Assembly (NCBI RefSeq): GCF_004119445.1
Contig: NZ_QICI01000050.1
Span: 162,465-226,464 of the forward strand
Source: Chryseobacterium sp. CH21
Lineage (GTDB): Bacteria > Bacteroidota > Bacteroidia > Flavobacteriales > Weeksellaceae
Direction of reading: 5' to 3'
Length of the DNA stretch: 64,000 nucleotides
In this document: piece after piece, positions 42,966 through 52,479 of the stretch
Layout: the number at the start of each line of letters is the position of its first letter
Position numbering within the stretch: the first letter of the stretch is position 1
The notes under the pieces: generated by a model
What the model saw: only the letters and a program-made list of their open reading frames with translations
Databases searched by the model: none
What the model was told of the DNA's origin: nothing
Program-made: the position numbers and the translations under genes

Positions 42966-44523
42966 ATTTCTTAATGAATTTTGAAGAGATTGTTTTTTCT
43001 TTCATAGTAAGCTGTAAAATATAATTTCCTTTGGGTAAAGAGCTTACATTGATCATATCTCTGTTAGGATTTCCTTCCTTTACCAGTCTTCCGCTGACAT
43101 CATAAATTTTATAATTTTTAATATCTGCCAATCCTTCAATGTGAATATCATCTACTGCAGGGTTTGGATAAAGTGAAAGTTTTTTATTGAGTTTCAAATC
43201 TGATGAAGACAGTAAGCAGCTTCCAACGGTATCACCTACTAATGACCAGCCCTTATTGATCAGAATATCTCTTTTGTCTGAAACATTGGAAGCATATTTT
43301 AATCCTGTTACTGGACCTAATGAAACGTTGTTGGCTGTGTTAGGATTCTCTGCCCATCCCATAAGGGTTTTGCTGTAATTTTCACAATTAATGCCTGACA
43401 TCGTGAGAGCGCCACCACCATTAGTAACAGAAGCTAAGTTCCAGTTTCCCAGTGGTTGATTAAAGCTTGAGGCCACATTCAGGATCTGATCTATTTTCGT
43501 TACTTTAGTCATATCCCAGCTTTCTAAAGACTGATTAAATGATGTACAGCCGTGAAATACATGAGCCATATTCGTAACTTTTGAAGTGTTCCAGTTTAAG
43601 GGTTGGTTAAAAACAGGAATCATATGAAACATAAAATGCATATCCTCAAGATTTGAAGTATCCCAGTTATCCAGACGCTGATTGAAACTTAAACACTGGC
43701 CGAACATCCAGCTCATATCCGTTACCTTTGAAACGTCCCAGCTATTGAGGGTTTTGTTAAAATGTGCTCTGTTTGCAAACATATAACTAAGATCTGTTGC
43801 AGAAGACATGTTCCAACTGTCAAGATAAGGAGAATTGAACTGATCTATCAGTGAAGAAGATGGGTTAATATCAGACAAAAGCGAAAACATAAAACTGAAA
43901 TTCCTGATTTTCGAAGTATCCCAGTTTTGCATAGAGCTGGCACCTGTGAAGGTGGTGGTGCCATAAAACATGAAAGATGCATCTTCCACATTATTAAGTT
44001 TTGGAGTATCTGTTGCCGTAAGCCCCATAAGTCTGCACAGGCTGAAGGCATTGTTCATGGAAGCCCATGAAATATTACCCCATTGTTCTATTTCTAATAA
44101 TTTATCTGCACTTCCGTTAACCTGCCAGATAGGAATGATCTGCTCAGGAGCTGCAAATAACTGGGGATTCCCAAATTTTATCTGTCTGAATACTCCATTG
44201 CCATTAGTGACCTTCACTCTGTATTTAGCATCCGTTCCATCTGATAACGATGTACCAAAATCAATGAGAACCTGTTTGGTAGAAGTAACATTGGTAAGAG
44301 AACCATTGTGCTGTGGATAACCTACTTCTTCCCAATAAATGTCATAATTATCACCAATTCCGGGAAACCATATTTGCTGAGGGGTAGCCTGATACGGAGC
44401 ATCTATGGTTAATGTAGGTATCGCAGTGGATGCTGGTTTCCAGATGGTAATAAACTCATCCTGGGCATTCACAATGATTACTATCAGAAGAAAAATAAGA
44501 GTTTGGATCTTTTTTAAAATCAT
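42964..44523 (-). CDS. BspA-type leucine-rich surface protein with T9SS sorting domain
   Basis: A 519-residue secreted protein. After a signal peptide (ending IIVNAQ) come DUF285/BspA repeats, each about 25 residues with the pattern F(N/D)xxLxxWDxSxVTDMSxMF (about residues 140-400). The C-terminal 75 residues form a type A type-IX secretion sorting domain: LYPNPAVDDIHIEG, YDVSGRLVKEG, LPKGNYILQL and a basic end. Such proteins are exported by T9SS and fixed to the surface after the sorting domain is cut. The sortase PorU and shuttle PorV are encoded in the same window. BspA-like proteins often bind host or matrix proteins; the ligand here is unknown. Confidence 0.9.
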   Translation of the reverse strand: MILKKIQTLIFLLIVIIVNAQDEFITIWKPASTAIPTLTIDAPYQATPQQIWFPGIGDNYDIYWEEVGYPQHNGSLTNVTSTKQVLIDFGTSLSDGTDAKYRVKVTNGNGVFRQIKFGNPQLFAAPEQIIPIWQVNGSADKLLEIEQWGNISWASMNNAFSLCRLMGLTATDTPKLNNVEDASFMFYGTTTFTGASSMQNWDTSKIRNFSFMFSLLSDINPSSSLIDQFNSPYLDSWNMSSATDLSYMFANRAHFNKTLNSWDVSKVTDMSWMFGQCLSFNQRLDNWDTSNLEDMHFMFHMIPVFNQPLNWNTSKVTNMAHVFHGCTSFNQSLESWDMTKVTKIDQILNVASSFNQPLGNWNLASVTNGGGALTMSGINCENYSKTLMGWAENPNTANNVSLGPVTGLKYASNVSDKRDILINKGWSLVGDTVGSCLLSSSDLKLNKKLSLYPNPAVDDIHIEGLADIKNYKIYDVSGRLVKEGNPNRDMINVSSLPKGNYILQLTMKEKTISSKFIKK

Positions 44524-44675
44524 GATTATAGTTTATGGTATTAGTTTCAAGATTGAAATAGAGATTTATTAATATTTTTCATTATATCTCTAATTTATGA
44601 TATAAATATAATTAAATTTTAAAATATTGATAATGTTATTCGTTGTTATTTTGAATATTGTTTATTGTAGTTTAA
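44524..44675. other. AT-rich leader of the BspA-like gene
   Basis: Contains no gene beyond an unconvincing short frame. It lies between the yiaA-like terminator and the BspA-like start. Confidence 0.4.
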
Positions 44676-44702
44676 TAAAAAACTCTCCAAGATGGAGAGT
44701 TT
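44676..44702 (-). terminator. Terminator of the YiaA-like gene
   Basis: Stem AAACTCTCC / GGAGAGTTT with a 5-nt loop, and a T tail on the minus strand. It begins 4 nt after the stop codon. Confidence 0.8.
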
Positions 44703-44705
44703 ACT

Positions 44706-45098
44706 TTATTCCTGAAGCATATTGTCACGTGTATTTTTCTGGACTGCAATGGCTCCAAACAGAGCGAGCAAAAATGCGAAAGCATAAAAACCTTTTTCGC
44801 TTGGAAGGATGGTGGCGTTCCAAAGTCCAATAGCTAGCAATACAATAGATGATAATGTAGCAAACCAGCAGATCCCGTAATAAATATCTGTTACCTGAAT
44901 ATTTTCTAACCTGTCTCGTACCGCTTTCTGTAGAGAAACAACGGCAAATAAGCCATAAAGAAGAATAGTGAAATAATATCCCTTTTCATTCAGCAGCATT
45001 TCAGCTCTTGCAAGCCCCACAATGAAGCCGATCATTCCAGCTCCCAAAGCTACCCATGATGCAGCGACGAATGCATTCGATACTCTTTGTTTTTTCAT
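44706..45098 (-). CDS. YiaA/YiaB-like inner membrane protein
   Basis: A 130-residue protein with four helices arranged as two YiaAB two-helix domains (FVAASWVALGAGMIGFIVGL with EKGYYFTILLYGLFAVVSLQKAVRDR, then ICWFATLSSIVLLAIGLWNA with EKGFYAFAFLLALFGAIAVQKNTRD). The internal duplication is evident. YiaA is a conserved inner-membrane protein of unknown function. It is monocistronic, with a terminator directly after it. Confidence 0.9.
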   Translation of the reverse strand: MKKQRVSNAFVAASWVALGAGMIGFIVGLARAEMLLNEKGYYFTILLYGLFAVVSLQKAVRDRLENIQVTDIYYGICWFATLSSIVLLAIGLWNATILPSEKGFYAFAFLLALFGAIAVQKNTRDNMLQE

Positions 45099-45208
45099 AG
45101 ATTAATGTTTTATTTAAGGGAGCTAAGATATTCATTTTTTGTAAATACAGCCCCGGTACAGGGAAAATATGGGAAAAATACTGAATAAGTGCATGGATGA
45201 GGTTTAAG

Positions 45209-45279
45209 TTTTGGCTAAAGCCGTTTGGAAAATATTATTTTTTTGATAAATGGGCTAAAGCCCGTTCCTATTGAATAAT
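45209..45279. repeat. REP-like palindromic element
   Basis: AGTTTTGGCTAAAGCCGTTTG and AATGGGCTAAAGCCCGTT followed by CCTATTGAATAA, the inverted form of the element at 37024-37168. It sits upstream of the YiaA-like gene. The stretch up to 45352 has no gene. Confidence 0.8.
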
Positions 45280-45352
45280 TACAATATGAACCTCGAAAAA
45301 ATTATAACTCGCACTCCGCACTGCGCATCCCACACCCGAATCTCACCTCACA

Positions 45353-45377
45353 CAAAAAACTCCCCAAAAAGGAGAGC
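45353..45377 (-). terminator. Terminator of the RHS-like lipoprotein gene
   Basis: CTCTCC and GGGGAG pair (one G-U) around TTTTT on the minus strand and are followed by TTTTTTG. Confidence 0.65.
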
Positions 45378-45383
45378 TTATTT

Positions 45384-46193
45384 CTATTGAGTAATATATT
45401 CGTAATTATACTGAACGGAAAGACTTCCATCAGCTTCTTTTCCAACAGCCTGAACTGGTAATCCGGAAGTGTTGTATTGTATAGTATAGCTTACAGTTTG
45501 GCTTTGCTGCCATACTCCGTTATTTTTAAAGCTTATTTTCTCTACGAGATAATTGTTTTTACTTACAATATAGGCTCTTCCCATCATAATTTTCAGATAC
45601 TTATTGAGATTGGTATAAGGGTTGAGTTTATCGTCATAAGTAAAATCACTTTTATTACTATAAGTTATAGCCTCACCAAATGTTGATGTTTCAGATGAAA
45701 TATTATGTCCATTATAGGTGTACGTATCAGTACCTGGATTTGAGCAGTCCGGAGTCTGGCAAAGGGTAGAAGAGGTCACCTGCCCGTTTGTATTATAATT
45801 AAAGGTAACCGTTCTGTTGTAATTTGAATTCGTGTAGATTGCTTTAACGTTGACCAGTTGATCTCCATTATAAGTGTACGTAGAATAATAATCTACTGTA
45901 CCATCTGGTTTGTAGTAAATCGTTTTTACAGGCTTTCCGGCATTATCATATTCGAAAGTTGATGTTCTTCCTTCTGAAATAGTTTTGATTAATTGTTTCT
46001 GAGTGTTATAACTCATTGTTGAAACAGTTGTTTGAGGATGAGAAGGATCGTCATAATAAACAGTGGTCACTTTACTCAGTAATAGCTGAGGCTGCTCGGA
46101 AGAATTATTCGTCTCATCATTATCATCATTGCTGCTGCAGCTGTTGAAGAATACAGTGCTGCTCATTAGCCCTACCAATAAGAATTTTTTCAT
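45384..46193 (-). CDS. Lipoprotein with YD/RHS-like repeats
   Basis: A 269-residue predicted lipoprotein (lipobox FFNSC, Cys about residue 19, followed by a SSNDDNDETNNSSE linker). The body consists of YD-type repeats: TVYYDDPSHPQTTVSTMSYNTQKQLIKT, FEYDNAGKPVKTIYY, YTYNGDQLVNVK, FNYNTNGQVTSS, YTYNGHNISS and FTYDDKLNPYTN. YD repeats form the spiral shells of RHS and teneurin proteins, but short lipoproteins like this are common and uncharacterised in flavobacteria. It is probably surface-exposed. Confidence 0.82.
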   Translation of the reverse strand: MKKFLLVGLMSSTVFFNSCSSNDDNDETNNSSEQPQLLLSKVTTVYYDDPSHPQTTVSTMSYNTQKQLIKTISEGRTSTFEYDNAGKPVKTIYYKPDGTVDYYSTYTYNGDQLVNVKAIYTNSNYNRTVTFNYNTNGQVTSSTLCQTPDCSNPGTDTYTYNGHNISSETSTFGEAITYSNKSDFTYDDKLNPYTNLNKYLKIMMGRAYIVSKNNYLVEKISFKNNGVWQQSQTVSYTIQYNTSGLPVQAVGKEADGSLSVQYNYEYITQ

Positions 46194-46242
46194 GTTATTA
46201 TTTTAGCGGACAAAAATAAGGAATTGCTTTATAGCTCTTCAT

Positions 46243-46278
46243 AAAAAATCCCACTATCTTAGAAATAGTGGGATTTTA
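46243..46278 (-). terminator. Terminator of ahcY
   Basis: Stem ATCCCACTAT / ATAGTGGGAT with a 6-nt loop, and a T tail on the minus strand (TTTTTTATG). Confidence 0.85.
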
Positions 46279-46296
46279 TCATGTTTTATTTGAATC

Positions 46297-47610
46297 TTAG
46301 TATCTGTAGTATTCAGGCTTGAATGGCCCTTTTACCTCTACTCCGATATATTCAGCCTGCTCAGGAGAAAGAGTTTCAAGCTCAACGCTTAATTTCTTAA
46401 GGTGTAAAGCCGCTACTTTCTCATCTAAGTGCTTAGGAAGCATGTATACTTCGTTTCCGTAAGCAGCAGAGTTGTTCCATAATTCGATCTGAGCCAACGT
46501 CTGGTTAGAGAAAGAGTTAGACATTACGAAACTTGGGTGACCTGTAGCACATCCTAAGTTTACCAATCTACCTTCTGCAAGAATGATTACTTCTTTTCCT
46601 TCAATAGTGTAGATATCTACCTGAGGCTTCACTTCAGATTTAGTCTGACCATAGTTTTTATTTAACCAAGCCATATCGATTTCATTATCGAAGTGACCAA
46701 TGTTACAAACAATAGCTTTGTCTTTCATTTTAAGGAAGTGCTCTCCCCTTACAATATTGAAGTTACCTGTTGTAGTAATGATGATATCAGCATTGTCTAC
46801 CACAGTATCTAATCTTTTTACTTCATAACCGTCCATAGCAGCCTGAAGTGCACAGATTGGGTCAATTTCCGTAACAGTAACGATAGAACCGGCTCCTCTG
46901 AATGAAGCAGCAGTACCTTTACCTACGTCTCCGTATCCGCAAACTACCACTCTTTTACCCGCTAACATTACGTCTGTAGCTCTTCTTACTGCATCTACAG
47001 CAGATTCTTTACATCCGTATTTGTTGTCGAACTTAGATTTAGTAACTGAATCATTTACGTTGATTGCAGGCATTACTAAAGTTCCGTTCTTCATTCTTTC
47101 GTATAGTCTGTGTACCCCTGTAGTAGTTTCTTCAGAAAGCCCTTTGATATCTTTTGTGAATTCAGGGTATTTGTCGAAAACCATGTTGGTCAAATCTCCA
47201 CCATCATCCAAAATCATGTTTAATGGCTTTCTGTCTTCACCAAAGAATAAAGTCTGCTCAATACACCAGTCAAACTCCTCTTCATTTAAACCTTTCCAAG
47301 CATAAACCGGAATTCCTGCAGCAGCAATAGCTGCAGCAGCGTGGTCCTGTGTAGAGAAAATATTACAAGATGACCAGGTAACTTCAGCTCCTAAAGCTAC
47401 CAAAGTCTCGATAAGCACAGCCGTTTGGATCGTCATGTGAAGACATCCTGCGATTCTTGCTCCTTTCAGTGGCTGAGATGGTCCGTATTCTTCACGGATA
47501 GACATCAAACCTGGCATTTCTGCTTCTGCAAGAGTAATTTCTTTTCTACCCCATTCTGCAAGGGAAATATCCTTAACTTTATAAGGAACGTATTGTGTTG
47601 TAGTACTCAT
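46297..47610 (-). CDS. ahcY: Adenosylhomocysteinase
   Basis: AhcY hydrolyses S-adenosylhomocysteine to adenosine and homocysteine, keeping methylation reactions going. The 437-residue protein has the family N-terminus ([19 protein letters not shown]), catalytic Asp/Lys region ([17 protein letters not shown]), the NAD-binding GYGDVGKG in [20 protein letters not shown], and the C-terminal [10 protein letters not shown] whose Lys and Tyr reach the partner subunit's NAD. It appears monocistronic, with its own -7 box and terminator. No SAH riboswitch was seen upstream. Confidence 0.97.
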   Translation of the reverse strand: MSTTTQYVPYKVKDISLAEWGRKEITLAEAEMPGLMSIREEYGPSQPLKGARIAGCLHMTIQTAVLIETLVALGAEVTWSSCNIFSTQDHAAAAIAAAGIPVYAWKGLNEEEFDWCIEQTLFFGEDRKPLNMILDDGGDLTNMVFDKYPEFTKDIKGLSEETTTGVHRLYERMKNGTLVMPAINVNDSVTKSKFDNKYGCKESAVDAVRRATDVMLAGKRVVVCGYGDVGKGTAASFRGAGSIVTVTEIDPICALQAAMDGYEVKRLDTVVDNADIIITTTGNFNIVRGEHFLKMKDKAIVCNIGHFDNEIDMAWLNKNYGQTKSEVKPQVDIYTIEGKEVIILAEGRLVNLGCATGHPSFVMSNSFSNQTLAQIELWNNSAAYGNEVYMLPKHLDEKVAALHLKKLSVELETLSPEQAEYIGVEVKGPFKPEYYRY

Positions 47611-47650
47611 ATGTAATGAATAGTTTTTAAATTCAATTGATAACGAAAGG

Positions 47651-47658
47651 CAAAATTA
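47651..47658 (-). promoter_or_regulatory. -7 promoter box of ahcY
   Basis: TAATTTTG on the minus strand, about 40 nt before the ahcY ATG. A clear -33 TTG is missing. Confidence 0.45.
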
Positions 47659-47777
47659 CGATTAATAATTAAGATATAAAAACGGCATATCAAGTTCACT
47701 TTTATGAGATTAAACATGAATTAATATTATTTAGTCTTAATATAAATAATTAATTTTAACTCGTAAAAAAATATATT

Positions 47778-48296
47778 ATGAATCATACTCATACAGAAAA
47801 GACTGCTAAACCCATTGCTCCAAAAGTACAGGAATTGATCAACGCTTCAAAAAGTTTGATCCTGGCTACCGTAGATGCCAATGGATTTCCTAATCCAAGT
47901 TATGCACCTTTCGTGCAGGTAGACAATACTTTTTATATTCTGGTGTCTTTCATGGCAAAGCATACTAAAAATCTTGCAGAGGGAAGACAAACATCCATCA
48001 TGTTTATTGAAGATGAATCAGCTACCAAACAAATCTATGCCCGTGAACGTTTAACGCTTGAAGCAACTCCTTCTCAAATTGAAAGAGATTCTGAGGTATG
48101 GAATACAGTAGTTGCCCAACTTAAAGAAGCTCACGGAAAAGTAGTGGATGTAATTTCCGGAATGGGAGACTTTATTTTAATTGCACTGCAGCCTGTAAAA
48201 GGATCTTATGTAAACGGATTCGGAAGCGCTTATTTCGTGGATGCTAATCTGGAAATTGTAGAACATAGAAATGATGTGAATCATCAGTCTAAATAA
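47778..48296 (+). CDS. Pyridoxamine 5'-phosphate oxidase-like protein (HugZ-like)
   Basis: A 172-residue split-barrel flavin-type protein. The N-terminal block VQELINASKSLILATVDANGFPNPSYAPFV and the FIEDESATKQIYARERLTLEA block follow the HugZ subgroup of PNPOx-like proteins, and the C-terminal VEHRNDVNHQS resembles the HugZ heme-contacting tail. HugZ degrades heme to release iron; whether this protein does so is inferred. It is divergent from ahcY, and no other heme genes are nearby. Confidence 0.85.
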   Translation: MNHTHTEKTAKPIAPKVQELINASKSLILATVDANGFPNPSYAPFVQVDNTFYILVSFMAKHTKNLAEGRQTSIMFIEDESATKQIYARERLTLEATPSQIERDSEVWNTVVAQLKEAHGKVVDVISGMGDFILIALQPVKGSYVNGFGSAYFVDANLEIVEHRNDVNHQSK

Positions 48297-48392
48297 TTGG
48301 GAAATAATCTCAAATGTATATCGTATTTTAGACAAATTAGCATCATCTTAATCACTGAATTTTAATTTTAAAATTTAATTTAACTAAGTACT

Positions 48393-48422
48393 TTGTTATA
48401 CTATGTATTTTGTTTATATTTG
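48393..48422 (+). promoter_or_regulatory. Promoter and candidate operator of the second padR operon
   Basis: TTG, 19 nt and TATATTTG, with the -7 box ending 4 nt before the ATG. The overlapping TACTTTGTTATACTATGTA resembles the TACTTTGTATTGCATA text at the first padR promoter and may be a shared PadR site. Confidence 0.6.
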
Positions 48423-48426
48423 CAAT

Positions 48427-48759
48427 ATGAACAAAGAGTTTATTGAAAAATGGAAATCACAAGTCAAAAAAGGAACTTTATCATTTGTTGTTCTTCTTGT
48501 GTTAAAAGAAAATGAAGTTTATGGTTATGAACTAATTGAAAAAATAAAGACATTAACCAATATTGAAATTGCAGAAGGAACACTTTATCCATTAATGAAT
48601 AGATTAAAAACTGACAATCTTTTAGAGTCTAAATGGGTTGAGCAGGAAACCGGAATTCCAAGAAAGTATTACTTCTTAACTGAAATTGGAAAACAAACCC
48701 TTGAAGAAATGAAAACTCAATGGGCAGATTTGCACAAAGTACTTAATAAATTAACATAA
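48427..48759 (+). CDS. PadR family transcriptional regulator
   Basis: A 110-residue PadR winged-helix protein, a paralogue of the regulator at 13274-13603. The pattern KGTLSFVVLLVLKENEVYGYELIEKIK, IAEGTLYPLMNRLKTDNLLESKW and GIPRKYYFLTEIGK is clear. The ATG at 48427 was chosen because a -7 box ends 4 nt upstream. It is followed 2 bp later by a membrane protein with a HAAS-like domain, presumably its regulatory partner. Confidence 0.93.
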   Translation: MNKEFIEKWKSQVKKGTLSFVVLLVLKENEVYGYELIEKIKTLTNIEIAEGTLYPLMNRLKTDNLLESKWVEQETGIPRKYYFLTEIGKQTLEEMKTQWADLHKVLNKLT

Positions 48760-48761
48760 AA

Positions 48762-49382
48762 ATGAAATTCGAAAAATTACAATTCAAAAATGCTGAAGCT
48801 CAAAACATCTATGAGAATTATTTAAAGCAAATACAATCAGCAACAAAAAAACTTAGTAGAGAAGATCATCATGATATTCTGATGGAATTAAATAGTCATA
48901 TTTATGAGAGTATGTCTAAAAAGAGTGATGAAAGCAATAATGAAGTAAAAGACTTAATTGATACCCTTGATAAGATTGGAATTCCAAATGAAGTTTTAAA
49001 ACCTTTAATAGCAGATAAAAAACTGAATCAAGCAACCAAAACTTTTAATCCCATTCATATTTTTCAAGCGCTAGTTTTAAACTTTTCATATGGAATAATG
49101 TACTTTGTATTTTTCATTTTGTATTTATTTCTTTTTTCATTTGTAGTTCTGGTCTTTGGAAAAATATTGTTTCCAAACAACTTTGGTTTTTACTACCAAA
49201 AAGGAGAAATCTTTCAATACGGAGGATTTGTTGAAAATGAAAAATTGCAGAATTTTGAAGTTCTTGGAAATTGGTTTATTCCGGTTACAATATTGCTTGG
49301 AATCCTATTTTATTTTTTGATAACTCTTTTACTAAAACTAAAAAGATCAATGAATGTAAATAGAAATGTTGTACTTGTTTAA
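48762..49382 (+). CDS. HAAS-domain membrane protein, PadR partner
   Basis: A 206-residue protein with an N-terminal helical HAAS-like signalling domain (YLKQIQSATKKLSREDHHDILMELNSHIYE...LIDTLDKIGIPNEVLKPLI, about residues 14-87). Two transmembrane helices follow (about 103-131 and 170-192). HAAS domains are regularly encoded next to PadR regulators and are thought to pass an envelope signal to them. The gene starts 2 bp after padR. The equivalent domain opens the PspC protein at the first PadR locus, so both loci share one design. Confidence 0.82.
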   Translation: MKFEKLQFKNAEAQNIYENYLKQIQSATKKLSREDHHDILMELNSHIYESMSKKSDESNNEVKDLIDTLDKIGIPNEVLKPLIADKKLNQATKTFNPIHIFQALVLNFSYGIMYFVFFILYLFLFSFVVLVFGKILFPNNFGFYYQKGEIFQYGGFVENEKLQNFEVLGNWFIPVTILLGILFYFLITLLLKLKRSMNVNRNVVLV

Positions 49383-49615
49383 AATAAAAAAATCTTAAAA
49401 AGACGTATTATTCTTCCAAAAAAGTTGTGTTACATGAGATGAAATAAAAAGTGCTTAATTCCGGTCAATCAAAGAATAATTAAAAAATCTCTTAGACATA
49501 GTTTTAAGCACTATTTTGTGTTTTCTAAAGTAAAAGCTTTTTGGTAAGACTAGGATTATATCTTTAGACTTCCATCTTCCACATCTTTTCACTATTTTTA
49601 TCGAATAAAAAAAGA
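49383..49615. other. AT-rich intergenic region with one long-range inverted repeat
   Basis: AGTGCTTAA (about 49450) and TTAAGCACT (about 49504) form a 9-bp inverted repeat 46 nt apart. No gene or other signal was recognised. Confidence 0.4.
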
Positions 49616-50230
49616 ATGCCCCTTTACAGAGATTTTTCAGATGATAATGCCACGATCCTGGTTTGGAAATACGATGAAAGTGAAGAACTTGATATCAACC
49701 AACTTCTGGAACCGGAAAATGCTGAGAAGGTAAAAGATTATCATCCTAAAAAATTATTGGAAGTTCTGATGGTTCGTAAGCTTCTGAAAGGATTAAAGCC
49801 CAATTCTAAAATTTTATATAAAGAAAGAGAACCTTTTCTTTCACCCAACGATGCAGAAATTTCCATTACACATTCTTTTCCATTTGCTGCCATTGCCATT
49901 TCTAAAAATAAAATAGGGATTGACGTAGAAAAGTTCAATCCTAAGATTTTAAGAGTCATTGATAAATTCACGTATGAAAATGAGCGCGGATTTATTCCAG
50001 AAGATAAAGCCGATACTTTTTATACAATTATATGGAGTGTAAAGGAAAGCATGTATAAAATTCATCATTCTAAATACTGGTCCTTAAAGAAGAATTATGA
50101 AGTAAAGCCTTTTGAGCTGAAACATCTTCATAAAATTAGCTGCCGAGTATATGATGATGAATTCTCCGATGAATTCAAAGCCAGAGTAGAATTTTTCGAT
50201 GACTACTGCTTTACGATTGTGGAGGAGTAG
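49616..50230 (+). CDS. 4'-phosphopantetheinyl transferase superfamily protein
   Basis: A 204-residue Sfp-type phosphopantetheinyl transferase, which moves the 4'-phosphopantetheine arm of CoA onto carrier proteins. The two metal and CoA motifs are present: IGIDVEKF (G-x-D-x-E) and WSVKESMYK (W-x-x-K-E-x-x-x-K). SITHSFPFAAIAIS matches the first conserved block. Possible substrates are the fatty acid ACP or flexirubin/polyene synthase carriers common in this group, but none is encoded nearby. Its last 20 bp overlap the convergent FUSC gene. Confidence 0.92.
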   Translation: MPLYRDFSDDNATILVWKYDESEELDINQLLEPENAEKVKDYHPKKLLEVLMVRKLLKGLKPNSKILYKEREPFLSPNDAEISITHSFPFAAIAISKNKIGIDVEKFNPKILRVIDKFTYENERGFIPEDKADTFYTIIWSVKESMYKIHHSKYWSLKKNYEVKPFELKHLHKISCRVYDDEFSDEFKARVEFFDDYCFTIVEE

Positions 50231-52475
50231 GATCTGTTTCGTTTCTGTATTTTTCGATCACTTTTCTCTGTTCTTTGGCTACATCATAGATCAGCTCCAG
50301 AATATCGTGGATATTTTTAAGTTCTGTTAAGTGGGAAATTTTATCAGGATCTCTTCTGTCTACAATCTCGTTTTCCTCAATTTCGGTTTTTCTTTTCAGA
50401 AGCATATCTTCAATGGAAGAGTCTTCCGGTTCAAGGCGGCTTTCCATTTTCAAGGTTTCATTGATGTCATTGCCATTAAGAAGGGTAGAGGTTTGCTGCA
50501 TTTCTGCTTCAATTTTTCTGCTCCAGCTTTCAGCATCTATCTCCGGGTATTGCTCATTACTCTTGGAATATTGGGATAGGGAAGCAGTATATGCTGTGAT
50601 CAGATGTGATGTTGCTACAAATTGGTGTACAACTTCCAGTTTTTTCTGCTGATTTTTAGGATCAGAAATCATTCTCTGAAAATTATCAGAGAGGTTGGCT
50701 AAAGAAATGATCGCATTTTTTCGCTTTACTTTATACTCTTCAAGATCAAAATTTCCCTGTAAGAATTTAGAAATTACACTTTGGAAATAGATGAGGTTGT
50801 CTGCAGCAGACTTTTTCATCAGATCCAGATTTTGGGTATGTTCCCAAACAGGTAATACAATATAAGATACAGCAAAAGCAATGATTCCTGCAATAGCAGT
50901 ATCAAAAATTCTGTCTTTAAAAATGATATTGACTTTCCCAGGATTTAAAAAATTAAAGCTCAGGAAAACATAAATCGTCATGAATAATACCGCCCAGAAA
51001 TACCGTCCTTTCAGGAAACTAAAACACATAATCATACTGATCAGCAGAATAGCAAATAAAATCCCGTTGATGTGTACAAAATACAGAATGGCATAAGCAA
51101 TACTTGCCCCTGCAATGGTTCCATAGAGACGGAGAAGGTTTCTCTGCTTAGTGATGGAATAGGCCGGTTTTAAGATGGCTGTAATGGTAATTAAGATCCA
51201 ATACGTGTGCCCCAGTCCCAGAAAATCAAACATAGAGAAAACATATCCCAAAAGCAAAGCCGTTGTAATTCTTATAGCATGACGAAAATGGGAAGAGGAT
51301 AATGAAATATTATTCCTTAAAACCTTAGCATTAAGTTTAGGCTCATTAGGCATAAATTTTTTCAAGTCTAGTCCAGTAGATAAACTCTTTGCCAGTTTGA
51401 TGTTTTGGGAAAATACTTTATAAATCTCATTGATTTCTTTGGTGATTTCATAGATGCGCATCAGGATCTGGCGCAGGATCATGAAATTTTCCAGATTGTC
51501 CGGAGAAAGCTGTTTGTTTCTAAGCTCGAAATAATTGTAATTTAAGTTCTTTAATTCTACATCCAGATCGGCCATAGGCTTTGCCCGGGTACCACTTTGA
51601 AGGGCGATACCGATATTGGTAATCTCTTCTGCCAAAAGATTGAGATAATCATGGATATTGACCAGGATCATGCTGTCTTCAAAGCTTTGCTGTAACTTTT
51701 GATAATCACTTTCAGAAGTCATCAGCTTTTCATGGAGGTCCATTGAATTAAGGAACATCAGCATCAACAAACGGCTGGTTGTTGTAGATTCATTGACGAT
51801 GGTTCTGGTTTTGAAAACGGTTTCTCTGGTATCTTCCTGCAGATTTTTTATTCCAATCTGTTTTGCAATAACCTGAGTGGTCAGTTTATCAAAATCCGGA
51901 TTCTTCTGGTAGTAATTGGCTTTGATCTTTAAAAACTCAGCCAGCTGAAGATAATTTTCTCCAATCATCTGGCTTGCCAGTTTATACGGACGGATAGTCG
52001 TTACAATAAGGAATATGAGAAGAAACCATATACAGCCGGAAGCAAAGATCAACAAACTTTTAAATATATTGCTTCCCGTAAGATGACCATCAATAAAGAT
52101 GGCGAGTACAACAAGCGATAGTGAACCCACAGCTGCTAGTCTCTGACCATAAACACCAATCAGAGAGAAAAACATTCCAAAGACAATGATCTCCGTAAGA
52201 ACCAATATTTTGAAATTCATGACAAGACTTGCAATGAGGGCTACAAATACAAAACAGCAGATAGCAAAAGTAAGGGCATTTCTTCTTCTGATAAAAGGAC
52301 CGGGTTGATCTGTAAGTGCTACAAAGCTGGTTCCCAGTGGAAAAAGAAAATATTCTTTCAAAATCCCAAAATGAGCGAGAACTAAACAAGGCAGAACAGT
52401 AGCTAATGTAATTCTGATGGCAGAATATACATACTGACTGGTTACAAATTTTTTTAGTTCCGCCGAATAGTTCAT
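50211..52475 (-). CDS. FUSC-family (YccS/YhfK-like) membrane protein
   Basis: A 754-residue inner-membrane protein of the FUSC/YccS family. Six helices lie in the N-terminal part (about 20-165), a long cytoplasmic helical region follows (about 190-390), and a second helix cluster (LRNNISLSSSHFRHAIRITTALLLGYVFSMF through AFAVSYIVLPVWE) carries the FUSC signature. A charged C-terminal tail ends it. These proteins resemble aromatic-acid efflux (AaeB) and fusaric acid resistance pumps; the substrate is unknown. The ATG at 52475 was chosen because a -7 box ends 4 nt before it and because the longer frame adds 51 unrelated residues. Confidence 0.87.
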   Translation of the reverse strand: MNYSAELKKFVTSQYVYSAIRITLATVLPCLVLAHFGILKEYFLFPLGTSFVALTDQPGPFIRRRNALTFAICCFVFVALIASLVMNFKILVLTEIIVFGMFFSLIGVYGQRLAAVGSLSLVVLAIFIDGHLTGSNIFKSLLIFASGCIWFLLIFLIVTTIRPYKLASQMIGENYLQLAEFLKIKANYYQKNPDFDKLTTQVIAKQIGIKNLQEDTRETVFKTRTIVNESTTTSRLLMLMFLNSMDLHEKLMTSESDYQKLQQSFEDSMILVNIHDYLNLLAEEITNIGIALQSGTRAKPMADLDVELKNLNYNYFELRNKQLSPDNLENFMILRQILMRIYEITKEINEIYKVFSQNIKLAKSLSTGLDLKKFMPNEPKLNAKVLRNNISLSSSHFRHAIRITTALLLGYVFSMFDFLGLGHTYWILITITAILKPAYSITKQRNLLRLYGTIAGASIAYAILYFVHINGILFAILLISMIMCFSFLKGRYFWAVLFMTIYVFLSFNFLNPGKVNIIFKDRIFDTAIAGIIAFAVSYIVLPVWEHTQNLDLMKKSAADNLIYFQSVISKFLQGNFDLEEYKVKRKNAIISLANLSDNFQRMISDPKNQQKKLEVVHQFVATSHLITAYTASLSQYSKSNEQYPEIDAESWSRKIEAEMQQTSTLLNGNDINETLKMESRLEPEDSSIEDMLLKRKTEIEENEIVDRRDPDKISHLTELKNIHDILELIYDVAKEQRKVIEKYRNETDPTPPQS

Positions 52476-52479
52476 ATTA

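Noticed and set aside
44627..44833. A 68-codon plus-strand frame before the YiaA-like gene
   Set aside because: It crosses the yiaA-like terminator and antisense coding sequence and lacks any protein features.
47611..47777. SAH or SAM riboswitch upstream of ahcY
   Set aside because: I looked for conserved cores and found only an AT-rich leader with a -7 box.
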